DNA from: DATJPW01 sp963752855 | GTDB lineage: Bacteria; Desulfobacterota; Desulfomonilia; Desulfomonilales; Desulfomonilaceae | Direction of reading: 5' to 3' | DNA length: 64,000 bases | Assembly: GCA_963752855.1 (NCBI GenBank) | Contig: CAVVZX010000036.1 | Span: forward strand, 186,001-250,000 | Shown: in pieces, positions 27,216-36,865 of the stretch | How the letters are laid out: every line of letters starts with the position of its first letter | Position numbering within the stretch: the first letter of the stretch is position 1 | Translations under genes and position numbers: made by a program | Notes under the pieces: generated by a model | Told to the model about the DNA's origin: nothing | The model's database searches: none | Seen by the model: the letters and a program-made list of their open reading frames with translations, nothing else

Positions 27216-28517
27216 TTAACTTCCCGGTCGCTTCCCCGACGCCAATATTGAAAGGCCTGTGAAAAAATTCTTGATTACTCTAAAGACCGACACCAACTCC
27301 TTTAGCGCTTCGATTTCCTCGTCAGTCAATTGATCCGCGACCTCTCCAACAGGGGCGGGCGCTTCAACAGGCGCAGGTCCAGCGGCAGGAGCTTTGACCG
27401 CTTCCGCAGGCTTCGCAGGTTTGGCGCCTTCAATCACGGGTTTAGGCGCTTCAGCTTTAACCGGCGCGGGTTTAGGGGCCGGGGCGGGGGCCGCTTTGGC
27501 CGGGGCGGCTTTTGCCTCGGCCGGGGCTGGAGCCGCGGCCAGGGACAAATCTACGCCCATGGACGCCAAGTCCGTCTCCACCATCACGTCGGATATATAC
27601 TTGCGAACATGCGCAAGGGTCTTAGGATGTCTGAGTATCAGCACGTCCGAACCGGCTTGCAATGCGCTGATGGCTGTTATGGCCTCGAGGTTCACTCCGC
27701 GAATACCGGCCTCGCCGAGCTTCGGAGATTCTTTTGTCGGAAGTTTCGCTTCCTTGGTCTTCCAGACCTCTTCCGCTATGTTGCTTATGATCGGATACTG
27801 CAATTTGTCGTCATTCTGGGTCAATGCAGCCTGGCGTATCCGCTCCATAATCGAATAGCAATACTCCATCCCGTATCCCACAGACCCTGTGGTGGGATCT
27901 ATTAATATCTTGTCGTTGGGAACTCCCAAATTCTCCAAGAGAATGTTCAATTGCTTGGCAAGGTTTATGTCGATGGGAGAGTTGGCCGACACTATGTGCT
28001 TATACGCTATGGCCGCTGCGCCAACCTGCTTGTAATTCCCTTCCGATACCGGACCGAGAACCACATTGTAACCGCTGCACGCTTCAGCCACTGCCTTGAG
28101 CACTTCAGTGTTCTTCTCGTCGTTGGCTGTCCCCCACACTATCAGAGGAACATCGATCGCTTCCGCCACCTTCTTGGCTACCTCGGCCGCATGCTCCGCT
28201 GACAGGTTCTTGCCATTCGGGTCTGTGCCGGCCAGCCAAAGGCAAACGATGTCAGCCTTGTACACTTCCACACACTTCTTTGCCCAGGCCACCGGATCCT
28301 TTATTACGTCCTTGAAAGGCTCCAGAGCTTCAGCAGCCCATTCTTCAGGAACTATGTCCAACACCTGAAGGGCCAACTTCGGAGCGTTAGGCGTCTTCCC
28401 CTCAAACGAGTAAAAACTGTAGCCGGTCTCACCGCCTACCACCACCTCTTTGCCCTGCTTACCTAACTTAACCTCACGTATCTTGCCTGTATACTTTACC
28501 TTCGGCAGTTCAGCCAT
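27216..28517 (-). CDS. acsD: CODH/ACS corrinoid protein delta subunit, copy 1
   Basis: Small subunit of the corrinoid iron-sulfur protein that carries the methyl group in the Wood-Ljungdahl pathway. The first ~320 residues (from MAELPKVKYTGKIREVKLG) form a TIM barrel with PLIVWGTANDEKNTEVL, ILIDPTTGSVGYGMEY and GSDVLILRHPKTLAH. An Ala/Pro-rich linker and a short tail LTDEEIEALKELVSVFRVIKN then end at 433 residues. The ATG at 28517 has GGAAGG upstream; the open frame extends further but without homology to copy 2. It is almost identical to the copy at 37180 (a few residue changes in ~320) but inverted, and has no other acs gene beside it. It may be a spare or differently regulated copy. Confidence 0.9.
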   Translation of the reverse strand: MAELPKVKYTGKIREVKLGKQGKEVVVGGETGYSFYSFEGKTPNAPKLALQVLDIVPEEWAAEALEPFKDVIKDPVAWAKKCVEVYKADIVCLWLAGTDPNGKNLSAEHAAEVAKKVAEAIDVPLIVWGTANDEKNTEVLKAVAEACSGYNVVLGPVSEGNYKQVGAAAIAYKHIVSANSPIDINLAKQLNILLENLGVPNDKILIDPTTGSVGYGMEYCYSIMERIRQAALTQNDDKLQYPIISNIAEEVWKTKEAKLPTKESPKLGEAGIRGVNLEAITAISALQAGSDVLILRHPKTLAHVRKYISDVMVETDLASMGVDLSLAAAPAPAEAKAAPAKAAPAPAPKPAPVKAEAPKPVIEGAKPAKPAEAVKAPAAGPAPVEAPAPVGEVADQLTDEEIEALKELVSVFRVIKNFFTGLSILASGKRPGS

Positions 28518-28851
28518 AAAACACCTTCCTTGTGCAATTAGATGAGCGGTCGCGGCACGCGCCCGCCCTAAAATGTCAAATCGATTTAAGCGCGCGTACG
28601 TATACCAACCAGGAATGCCATCTGATTCCAACATAAATGTCGTGACGAACGCCCGCAAGCTTTTTCACAAATTTCGTTCCGGCCGATCAGCCCGATTTTT
28701 CCATCGACACATCTTCCTGGATCAAGAAATGATTTACAGCAGAGGACGGTGAGAAGCTCGCGAGTGTCATCGATAGAAGTGAAACGACAAAGCAATCCCA
28801 AAGAGATTGCTTTGCTAGGCATCAGAAGGTTCCATCATGAAAAGACGATAC

Positions 28852-29222
28852 TTATTGACCTGGCCATTGTTTGTTGCGCCATTTTCCGGATGGGGATGGA
28901 TGACTTTCATAAAGCAAATCGCCCCACATCTGACTCAAAACCGAAATTGCGCTTGCAGCCGCTCTCCGATTCCTATCGATCATCTTTATATCAATGACGT
29001 GCACGGCCATTCTCTTGCTCCTAAACGCATATTTTGACGGACATCAGAAAATTGATCAAATTTGTCCAATGCCTCCGGAAGCGGCCCACATCGTTCTAAT
29101 ACTCCGCCGCCGGAATTGCGGATTCCGAAACCTGTGGCGCTCACGCCGGGATGCTTTTGATAGATCCCGCTTGTCTCTGCGATCTCCGCGGTAAATTCTT
29201 CTCTCGTGGTGGGGGCTTCCAT
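28852..29222 (-). CDS. Hypothetical protein, probably frame disrupted
   Basis: I do not recognise this protein. The first frame starts at ATG 29222 with AGGAAAG upstream and reads MEAPTTREEFTAEIAETSGIY onward. Near 29036 a run of four A may lack one base; restoring it joins SDVRQ to KYAFRSKRMAVHVIDIKM and reaches a stop at 28852, about 123 residues. The second half has helical, charged composition. Without the repair the product is 78 residues ending in WPCTSLI. It is divergent from the DUF465 gene. It could be spurious. Confidence 0.4.
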
Positions 29223-29235
29223 ATCTTTCCTATGG

Positions 29236-29264
29236 TTGACAAATTACTGTCAGATACGTAATGA
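29236..29264 (+). promoter_or_regulatory. Possible promoter for the DUF465-ilvB operon
   Basis: TTGACA at 29236-29241, a 17-base spacer and TAATGA at 29259-29264, 46 bases before the DUF465 gene. The -10 box is weak. Confidence 0.4.
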
Positions 29265-29309
29265 TTCCCAAACAAAAGCAAATTATAAATCTAACAACGG
29301 GGCTTTCGC

Positions 29310-29543
29310 ATGGAGCAGAGGGACCTTGAACTGATTGTAAAATGGAAGGACCGGGAACCCGAATTAAAGACGCTCTGGGAAGAGCACCTTGAATTCGAGG
29401 AGCAGCTCGATTCTTTTAACAAAAGACCCTACCTTTCGCCCACTGAAGAGATGGAAAGAAAGATGCTTCAAAAGAAAAAACTGAAGGGCAGGGATCAGAT
29501 CGAACGGATTCTGGTCAAACTGCGAAAGAGCGAAACAGGATAA
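29310..29543 (+). CDS. DUF465/YdcH-family small protein
   Basis: A 77-residue helical, highly charged protein of the DUF465 (YdcH) family. It is recognised by LWEEHLEFEEQLDSFNKRPYLSPTEEMERKMLQKKKL, with the family pattern of an N-terminal helix, a YLSP-type turn and a Lys-rich helix. It probably forms a coiled-coil hairpin. The molecular role of the family is not established. It stands just upstream of ilvB on the same strand and may share its transcript. Confidence 0.8.
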   Translation: MEQRDLELIVKWKDREPELKTLWEEHLEFEEQLDSFNKRPYLSPTEEMERKMLQKKKLKGRDQIERILVKLRKSETG

Positions 29544-29584
29544 GGGATTTTGTCTTCCCGAACGCCTGTGTGACTGGAAGAAAA

Positions 29585-31289
29585 GTGAAAATAAGCGGAG
29601 CTCAGATTCTTCTACGCTCTCTAAAAGAGGAGCGAGTCGAAGTCATTTTCGGATACCCTGGTGGATCAGTCTTAGACATTTTCGATTCAATGGTGCGGCA
29701 TTTCTCGGGTGATTTTAGGTTCATCCTCGCCCGACATGAGCAGGCAGCGGTGCATGCTGCGGACGGCTACGCTCGGGCCACGGGAAGGCCTGGAGTCTGT
29801 ATCGTCACTTCCGGCCCGGGAGGCACAAATACCGTTACGGGACTTGCAACAGCTTACATGGATTCAATTCCCGTTGTCGTAGTTCACGGGCCAAGTGCCG
29901 ACTCCGTTGATCGGAAACGATGCGTTCCAAGAGGCTGACATTGTCGGTATAACTCGGCCGTGCACCAAGCACAATTACTTGGTCAGTCGAATAGAAGATC
30001 TTGCCGCAACAATTAAAGAAGCGTTCATGATCGCGACTACCGGCCGGCCGGGCCCGGTTTTAGTGGACCTGCCGAAGGATGTCATGCAGGCCGAGAGCAC
30101 ATTTGAATATCCTAGCACTTTGAAGCTACCGTCCTATAAGACAACAATTAAGCCTCACATGCCATCGATCAAACGGGCCGCGGAACTGATGATGAAAGCG
30201 GAAAGGCCGGTAATTTATGCCGGTGGAGGGGTTATTTCCGCTGGCGCGCACAAAGAGCTTCGCACTTTGGCTGAAATGATGAGTTTCCCCGTGACCATGA
30301 CGCTGATGGGGCTCGGCTGTTTTCCCGGAACGCATCCTTTGTCACTGGGAATGCTGGGTATGCATGGCACGTATAAGGCGAACATGGCCGTCGCGAATTC
30401 CGACCTGCTGTTGGCGGTAGGAGCTACGATTCGATGATAGAGTAACGGGAAAACTGGAAGAATTTGCTACCGGCGCAAAGATCATCCATCTGGACATTGA
30501 TCCTACTTCCATTCAAAAGAACGTGGCAGTCGATATTCCCATCGTGGCTGACGCAAAGGACGGCCTGGCCAGGCTAATTGAAGTTCTGAAGAGTAAGGGC
30601 CAATCAGCGAAATCCGGCAAAAGGCTGAAAGATTGGCACGCGGCCCTTAACCGCTTGGAGAAGTGAACAGAGGCTAAGATTCGACAGGTCAACGGAGACA
30701 ATCAAGCCCCAATACGTAGTGGAAAAGCTTTACGAAATCACCGCCGGAAAGGCGATCATCTCCACCGAAGTGGGCCAAAATCAGATGTGGGCCGCGCAAT
30801 ATTACCTCTTTGACCGTCCCAGGACATTTCTTTCCTCCGGGGGGACTCGGTACTATGGGTTACGGTTTCCCAGCGGCCATTGGGGCTCAAGTCGCGTTTC
30901 CGGACCAGGTGGTAATCGACATAGCCGGCGATGGATCAATTCAGATGAATATCCAGGAGCTGGCCACTGTCATCCAGTATAAGCTGCCGGTAAAAATAGC
31001 AATTCTGAACAATGGATATCTCGGAATGGTGCGCCAGTGGCAAGAGCGTTTTTACGATAATGTATATGCTCACACTGACATAATGGCTTCCCCCGATTTT
31101 GTTAAATTGGCGGAGGCATATGGCGCTACCGGCCTGCGCGCGCGAACAACCGCTGAGGTTGAGCCCACTATCAAGAAAGGGTTGCAAACCGACGGCCCCG
31201 TAATAATGGACTTCGTTGTGGAGCGAGAGGAGGGGGTCTATCCGATGGTGCCGTCCGGAAAGTCTATTAAGGAGATGATCTTAGTTTAA
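29585..31289 (+). CDS. ilvB: Acetolactate synthase large subunit, four frame disruptions
   Basis: ThDP- and FAD-dependent enzyme of valine, leucine and isoleucine synthesis. Conserved segments are VIFGYPGGSVLDIFD, LARHEQAAVHAADGYARATG (catalytic Glu), VCIVTSGPGGTN, AIISTEVGQNQMWAAQYY and the ThDP motif DIAGDGSIQMNIQELATV. The frame breaks by one extra base at about 29882, 30426, 30661-30662 and 30839-30844 (six G). Repair joins all parts into about 566 residues, the expected size. GTG at 29585 has GGAAG nearby; GTG at 29570 is an alternative. Four errors in one essential gene strongly suggest sequence rather than biological damage. Confidence 0.93.
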
Positions 31290-31801
31290 ATGGAAGATCG
31301 CCGCGTTATTTCGGTCCTGGTCGAAAACAAGCCAGGGGTGCTGGCCCGAATCTCGGGAATGTTTTCAGGGAGAAGTTTTAATATTCATTCCCTGGCAGTG
31401 GCGCCGACGCTAGACCCGCAATATTCCCGAATGACAATCGTAACTGGCGGGAATGAGCAGATAATAGAGCAAATCATTAAGCAATTACGAAAACTCATCA
31501 ATGTGGTCAAGGTTCAAGACCTTACCCGCGGGGACTACGTTGACCGGGAAATGATACTGATACGGGTCAAGGCCGCAGCTGCCGATCGGTCCCATGGTGC
31601 TAAGCGCTGCGGATATTTTTCGCGGCAAGGTTGTAGACGTCGCGCATGACAGCGTGACGGTGGAAGTCACCGGCGCCCAAAACAAAATTGACGCCTTTCT
31701 GCAGATTCTCGGCCCGATGGGCATAATAGAACTGATCCGCACTGGCATGGTGGCTATTCCAAGGGGCAAGAAAGAACCCAAATCCCAAAGGCAAGGCTTG
31801 A
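31290..31801 (+). CDS. ilvN: Acetolactate synthase regulatory subunit, frame disrupted
   Basis: ACT-domain subunit that binds valine and activates IlvB. The N-terminal ACT domain is RRVISVLVENKPGVLARISGMFSGRSFNI, and the C-terminal part includes ADIFRGKVVDVAHDSVTVEVTG. The frame breaks at 31591-31593 (CCC, one C extra). As written, the second half then runs in frame into psd. A second extra base near 31781-31787 would end IlvN in KKEPKPKGKA with TGA at 31799-31801, giving 169 residues and a TGATG overlap with psd. That repair is inference but restores normal length and coupling. The ATG follows the ilvB stop directly. Confidence 0.9.
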
Positions 31802-32470
31802 TGATATCTCCCGTGGGTCATTATGAGCCGATAGCGAGGGAGGGCTATCCTTTCATAATCCCCCCCGCTTTGGTCGCTTTCGGATTCTGGTGGTACAGTT
31901 ATCCTTGGATCTCTTTTCTGTTCCTGCTCATTTCTGTTGGAATAGCCTTATTTTTTCGTAACCCGGAGCGGGCAACTCCGGAGGACGTGGAGATTGCGCT
32001 GGCGCCCGCGGATGGCCGGGTCTGTACAAATTGAGCAAAACATTCAGTCACGAAATATTCCTGACCGAAGCCTCAAACGAATCAGCATCTTTATGTCTAT
32101 CTTCGATGTTCACGTCAATCGTTGGCCTGTAAGCGGGGAGGTCCGCAAAATTACCCACGTCCCTGGCGGATTCGTTGACGCCCGCGATCCAGCCGCTTCT
32201 TTAACCAATGAACATAATTCGATTGTCCTGGATACAACCGATGGCCCGATAGAAGTGGTCCAGATAGCAGGAATGATCGCCCGAAGAATTGCTTGTTGGG
32301 TCCGGGAAGGCGATCAGGTTAGACAGGGGGAGCGTTTGGGCCTGATTAGATTTGGGTCGAGACTTGATGTCTATCTTCCGGAGAACTTCACCTTTACCGT
32401 AGATATAGGGATGAAGGTCAGCGCGGGCGTGACTATCATTGCTAAGAAAGTGGATTCTAGAGCCGATTGA
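31801..32470 (+). CDS. psd: Phosphatidylserine decarboxylase proenzyme, frame disrupted
   Basis: Short (archaeal-type) PSD of about 222 residues that makes phosphatidylethanolamine at the inner membrane. The N-terminal hydrophobic pair is IPPALVAFGFWWYSYPW and ISFLFLLISVGIALFF. ALAPADGRV, FMSIFDVHVNRWPVSGEV and the self-cleavage site LIRFGSRLDVYLP (Ser becomes the pyruvoyl group) follow. The frame breaks near 32022, where DGRV should continue VQIEQNI after removing one base. The start overlaps the inferred ilvN stop. pssA, which makes its substrate, lies two genes downstream. Confidence 0.92.
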
Positions 32471-32507
32471 CGAGTTCTGGTCCGAATTTGCGATTTAGGA
32501 CACTCCC

Positions 32508-33836
32508 ATGAGTTTCGTCGCATCCACCGAAACGATACAGACAAAGACTGGCGGGCGAAATCAGATCGGCCTTTTGTCGGCCATGGCCATCGGAATTGGC
32601 GGAATGGTTGGGGCTGGTATCTTTTCGATCCTGGGGGTAGTCGCGGAGGCCGCAGGAACCGCGATGTGGGTCTCGTTCCTGGTTGGCGGCGCAGTGGCGC
32701 TGTTGTCCACTTATTCGTACGCCAAACTCGGCGCTCGCTATCCTTCAGCCGGGGGCGCAGTGGAGTTCCTGGTCAAGGGTTTCGGTGACGGGGTCATCAC
32801 CGGGGGAATCAATCTCTACATGTGGATTGGATACGTGATTGCGTTGGCCCTATACGCTCAGGCGTTCGCAGGTTATTCCATGACATTCTTTCATCCCTAT
32901 TCTTCCGCATGGCTCTCCAAAGCTATCGGAATAGGGATTGTATTGATTTTCACGGCCATAAATTTCATCGGCGCCAAAACAGTGGGCCAATCAGAAACGT
33001 TCATAGTCGCGGTCAAGTTGTGCATTCTTGGTCTTTTTGCAGCCTCGGGACTTTTTTTTGTGCAACCGGCGTACCTGGCGCCGGGCCTGTGGCCTGCGGC
33101 ATCCGGGATATTCTTTGGGGCCGGAGTTCTATTTATCGGGTACGAGGGATTCGGCTTAATAACTAATGCCGCGGAGGACATGGAAAACCCTCGTGTTCTG
33201 CTGCCCAAGGCGCTCTATTTCAGTGTGGTCACAGTCATTCTCATATATATTGCCGTCTCTGTTGCAGTCATAGGGAACCTCAAGCTTGCGGAAATTGTCG
33301 CAGCCAAGGATTACGCACTGGCGGCAGCGGCAAAACCATTCCTCGGACAGTTCGGTTTCAGGTTGATCGCCATCGGAGCGCTGTTTTCCACCGCGTCTGC
33401 AATTAACGCTACTCTGTTCGGGGCCGCTAATGTAAGCTACATGGTCGCCCGGGACGGTGAGCTTCCAAAGGTCTTTTCACGGACCATCTGGCACGGAGGT
33501 ACAGGGGGACTCTTAATCACGTCCGCCCTGGTGGTCATGTTCATACTATTCTTCGATCTGTCAGGCGTTGCGATGATGGGAAGCGGGGCTTTTCTTCTGA
33601 TTTACGCGTGCGTGCACGCAGCTCATTTGAGATTAACATCTGAAACCCACGCAAAAGCATGGATAGTCCTCCTGTCTCTAGCGGCATGTCTGATTATGTT
33701 CGCGGTTCTTCTGGTATATATGTATCAAAATTCAAAGCCGGCTGTTTTAACTATGACCGCTTTAATCCCGATATGTCTGGTCGCTGAGTGGGCCTACCGA
33801 AAACTAACAGGCCGGATGATCAGCGCAAGGACCTGA
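32508..33836 (+). CDS. APC-superfamily amino acid permease
   Basis: A 442-residue permease with about 12 hydrophobic segments. The first helix has the family pattern IGLLSAMAIGIGGMVGAGIFSILG. SYAKLGARYPSAGGAVEFL on helix 2, an EGFGLITNAAEDMENP motif after helix 6 and an IGALFSTASAINATLFGA segment also fit the amino acid-polyamine-organocation superfamily. The substrate is not predictable. It sits between psd and pssA, where relatives usually carry ilvC or nothing, so its presence in this operon is unusual. Confidence 0.85.
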   Translation: MSFVASTETIQTKTGGRNQIGLLSAMAIGIGGMVGAGIFSILGVVAEAAGTAMWVSFLVGGAVALLSTYSYAKLGARYPSAGGAVEFLVKGFGDGVITGGINLYMWIGYVIALALYAQAFAGYSMTFFHPYSSAWLSKAIGIGIVLIFTAINFIGAKTVGQSETFIVAVKLCILGLFAASGLFFVQPAYLAPGLWPAASGIFFGAGVLFIGYEGFGLITNAAEDMENPRVLLPKALYFSVVTVILIYIAVSVAVIGNLKLAEIVAAKDYALAAAAKPFLGQFGFRLIAIGALFSTASAINATLFGAANVSYMVARDGELPKVFSRTIWHGGTGGLLITSALVVMFILFFDLSGVAMMGSGAFLLIYACVHAAHLRLTSETHAKAWIVLLSLAACLIMFAVLLVYMYQNSKPAVLTMTALIPICLVAEWAYRKLTGRMISART

Positions 33837-34086
33837 TTGAACAGAAATTATAGAGGACCGCCATTGCACGCGCCGCGTTATTCCTTCGTGGCGGATTTTA
33901 GGCAAAAAAGAGAGCTTGAACCGTACTTAAAGGGCCTGGACCGCTTACCATTTCGGCCGGTCCGTGATAAGATAACGCCAAACTTAGCCCCTTGTCTCGG
34001 GGATTTCAATGTCTTCCGTCCGCGACACTGATAGCGCTTTTATGGCGCCCCAGTCGGACTCAGCAATGCATTTCGAGGCATTAACA

Positions 34087-34953
34087 ATGGCTAATCGACC
34101 GCGACGAAAGATAGTTTTCTTTAGAAGGCGCAAAGGGCTTCCTGGCGCCGATGGTTTTCCCGACAGGCCACCGAGAAAAAAAATCCGCATCGGAGAAATG
34201 AAGAAGGGGATATTCATTCTCCCGTCACTTCTTACGCTTACCAGCATATTTTTCAGCTTCTACGCTATTATCTGCGCAATAGACGGCCAGTTTATGATGT
34301 CCGGAGCCTTGATATTAATCGCCGCGTTCTTCGACGGCATCGACGGCAAAGTGGCGCGTTTAACAAAGACCACAACGAGATTCGGATTGGAACTGGACTC
34401 GCTTGCTGATGTCATTTCTTTTGGAGTGGCTCCTGCAATCCTGATGTACCTTTGGGCGTTGAGTCCTTACGGTCGCATAGGATGGATCTGCGCCTTCGTA
34501 TTTGTTGCTTGCGGCGCCCTGAGGCTAGCGAGATTCAATATCCAATCGGGCGCCATAGACCCGAAGCGCTTCAGGGGGCTTCCAATACCGGCCGCTGCGG
34601 TGATGGTAGCCACCACGGTGCTTTTCTTTCATAAAATAGGGCTGAAACCGGTGGATTTCATGACGCCTCTTCTCATTGTGACCTATTTTATTTCAATCAT
34701 GATGGTCAGCTCGATTAAATTTCACGCGTTTAAGGACCTCACACGGGTAAAACAGAATCCTTTCGGTTTCACAGTAGCGTTTGTCTTGCTCCTGGCTCTT
34801 ATCGCAGCCTCGCCTCTAGTGGTCCCGTTCTTCATATCTGCGGCGTATCTCATATCCGGACCGATATTAACGTTAGCGCTCTACCTGCGTGACAAAAAAA
34901 AGGCTAAAGAAGTCACTCAGCCTGATGAAATTGTCGAGGTTAAACCCACCTGA
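34087..34953 (+). CDS. pssA: CDP-diacylglycerol-serine O-phosphatidyltransferase
   Basis: Integral membrane enzyme that forms phosphatidylserine from CDP-diacylglycerol and serine. The 288-residue product has the CDP-alcohol phosphotransferase signature DGKVARLTKTTTRFGLELDS followed by LAD, residues about 87-110. About seven membrane segments follow, with FRGLPIPAAA typical of bacterial type II PssA. An Arg/Lys-rich cytosolic N-terminus of about 40 residues precedes the first helix. The ATG at 34087 has GAGG upstream; an earlier ATG at 34009 lacks one. It works with psd upstream. Confidence 0.92.
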   Translation: MANRPRRKIVFFRRRKGLPGADGFPDRPPRKKIRIGEMKKGIFILPSLLTLTSIFFSFYAIICAIDGQFMMSGALILIAAFFDGIDGKVARLTKTTTRFGLELDSLADVISFGVAPAILMYLWALSPYGRIGWICAFVFVACGALRLARFNIQSGAIDPKRFRGLPIPAAAVMVATTVLFFHKIGLKPVDFMTPLLIVTYFISIMMVSSIKFHAFKDLTRVKQNPFGFTVAFVLLLALIAASPLVVPFFISAAYLISGPILTLALYLRDKKKAKEVTQPDEIVEVKPT

Positions 34954-35107
34954 CCGTGCGTTACCGCAATGGCCTCTGTACGCGCTTCAGGGGGACTGGG
35001 CTGATTCGCTATGACGCACCTAGCCAATAGAAGTCCGGAGCAACAGAAATCTTGCCGATGATTGAAATCAGGCGCCAGCATAATTCTTCCACGTGATTGG
35101 AGTAACC

Positions 35108-36643
35108 ATGGGCGAAAGAATTCTTATTTTTGATACGACCCTCAGGGATGGTGAGCAGTCTCCCGGCGCAACAATGAACCAACAGGAGAAGCTCCAGTTG
35201 GCGAGACAACTCGAAAAACTGGGAGTGGACATAATCGAAGCCGGTTTTCCGGCCAGCTCCGAAGGTGACAAAGAGGCTGTCAGCATTATCTCCAGAGAAC
35301 TCAAGACTGCGCGAGTAGTCGGTTTGGCCCGAGCCGTTGCAGAAGATATCGAGGCGGTATGGCGCGCTGTTGAGAAAGGAAAGAATCCCGGCATTCACAC
35401 TTTCATAGCTACCAGTAATATACACATGAAACACAAGCTGCAGATGAGCCCGGATGAGGTCATTCAGAGAACCGGCCAAGCAGTGCAACTGGCTCGGTCA
35501 TTTTGTGACTGGGTAGAATTTTCATGCGAGGACGGCACGCGCAGTGACGTGGACTTCTTGACTCAAGTCATTCGGACCGCAATAAGCGCAGGCGCTGGCA
35601 CAATCAACATTCCGGACACGGTCGGCTATTCCTATCCGGACGAGATTTCAGGGCTGCTGCGGGCCCTGAGAGAAAAAGTCCCGGAAATGGATAAGGTTAT
35701 CATTTCAGTGCATTGTCACAATGACCTGGGGCTTGCGGTGGCTAATTCTTTGGCTGCTCTCTCCGCGGGCGCGCGACAGCTCGAATGTACCATAAATGGA
35801 ATAGGAGAAAGGGCTGGCAATGCGGCCTTGGAAGAGGTCGCAATGATTCTGAAAACCAGGCGGAAATCATTCGATTTTGAAACGGGGATAGTTACGGAGC
35901 AAATCTTTCATACCAGTCGACTTGTGACATCCATAACCGGCATTCCTGTGCAGCCCAACAAGGCCATTGTCGGGGCTAATGCTTTTGCCCACGAATCGGG
36001 CATTCACCAGGACGGGCTAATCAAAGAGCGAACCACTTACGAGATAATAGACCCCAAATCGGTCGGTATTGGAAAGTCTTCCCTTGTTCTAGGCAAGCAT
36101 TCAGGCCGACATGCGTTTCGAGACAGAATTTCAGCCTTGGGCTATCAGCTTACCGATGACGAAATCGCAAAGACTTTTAAGCGGTTCAAAGACTTAGCTG
36201 ATCGAAAAAAGACAATTTTTGATGAAGACATCGAAGCAATAGTCGCAGAAGAGATTCTCAGAACAGCTGAGACTTACAAATTGCTTTCCGCTACCATTGT
36301 GTCCGGGTCCCACGTGGTTCCGACAGCCACGGTGACCATGGAAGTCGCCGGAAAAGAGCGCCATGGCGCGGAATTGGGAAACGGCCCGGTTGATGCGACA
36401 TACAATACCATCCTGAAGCTCACAGGTCGGAAACCCAAGTTGTTACGTTTTGACATAAGCGCTATCACCGGTGGAACAGATGCTATGGGCGAGGTGACGA
36501 TCCGTCTGGAGGAGCAAGGTAATCTTGCCGTGGGAAAAGGGACCCATGAGGACATTTTGGTGGCTGCTGCCAAGGCTATGGTGAACGCACTCAACAGGCT
36601 GGATTATTTGGCAAAACAGCCCAAGGCGTCCGTCAGACTTTGA
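35108..36643 (+). CDS. leuA: 2-Isopropylmalate synthase
   Basis: First committed enzyme of leucine synthesis, condensing acetyl-CoA with 2-ketoisovalerate. The 511-residue protein has the catalytic barrel with FDTTLRDGEQSPGATM, the metal-binding VHCHNDLGLAVANSLA and NGIGERAGNAALEEV, and ANAFAHESGIHQDG. A C-terminal LeuA regulatory domain follows (about residues 390-505, FDISAITGGTDAMGEV). It is full-length with its feedback domain. The ATG at 35108 has GGAG five bases upstream. It ends the ilvB-ilvN-psd-pssA-leuA operon. Confidence 0.95.
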   Translation: MGERILIFDTTLRDGEQSPGATMNQQEKLQLARQLEKLGVDIIEAGFPASSEGDKEAVSIISRELKTARVVGLARAVAEDIEAVWRAVEKGKNPGIHTFIATSNIHMKHKLQMSPDEVIQRTGQAVQLARSFCDWVEFSCEDGTRSDVDFLTQVIRTAISAGAGTINIPDTVGYSYPDEISGLLRALREKVPEMDKVIISVHCHNDLGLAVANSLAALSAGARQLECTINGIGERAGNAALEEVAMILKTRRKSFDFETGIVTEQIFHTSRLVTSITGIPVQPNKAIVGANAFAHESGIHQDGLIKERTTYEIIDPKSVGIGKSSLVLGKHSGRHAFRDRISALGYQLTDDEIAKTFKRFKDLADRKKTIFDEDIEAIVAEEILRTAETYKLLSATIVSGSHVVPTATVTMEVAGKERHGAELGNGPVDATYNTILKLTGRKPKLLRFDISAITGGTDAMGEVTIRLEEQGNLAVGKGTHEDILVAAAKAMVNALNRLDYLAKQPKASVRL

Positions 36644-36725
36644 TAGAGGGGGACTGTCAACATTCTAAGTGTCACGCGCGCGTTTATCAGAAAACGTGCT
36701 ATTTGCGGAAATTACAAAAAAATTA

Positions 36726-36754
36726 TTGCACTAACGACCATCGTACTTCATAAT
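36726..36754 (+). promoter_or_regulatory. Promoter candidate for the acs operon
   Basis: TTGCAC at 36726-36731, a 17-base spacer and CATAAT at 36749-36754, about 110 bases before the small gene at 36866 that precedes acsD copy 2. Confidence 0.5.
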
Positions 36755-36865
36755 GACACTGTATACCCATCGCCATCCCCGTTATCCCGGGAAAAGCAAG
36801 TCCCCTGGCAGACTGATGCCGATATAGATATAATCTCGAAAGAAGAGATGAGAGAGGAGTTTTTT

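Noticed and set aside
27330..27905. Arg/Gly-rich frames opposite acsD copy 1
   Set aside because: They are the complement of the Ala/Pro linker and barrel codons of acsD, and equivalent frames appear opposite copy 2.
28518..28658. N-terminal extension of acsD copy 1
   Set aside because: The extra 47 codons are not shared with copy 2, and the ribosome site GGAAGG stands right before the ATG at 28517.
33837..34031. 64-codon frame between the permease and pssA
   Set aside because: It starts at a TTG directly after the permease stop without a ribosome site and has no recognisable sequence; it probably belongs to the pssA leader.
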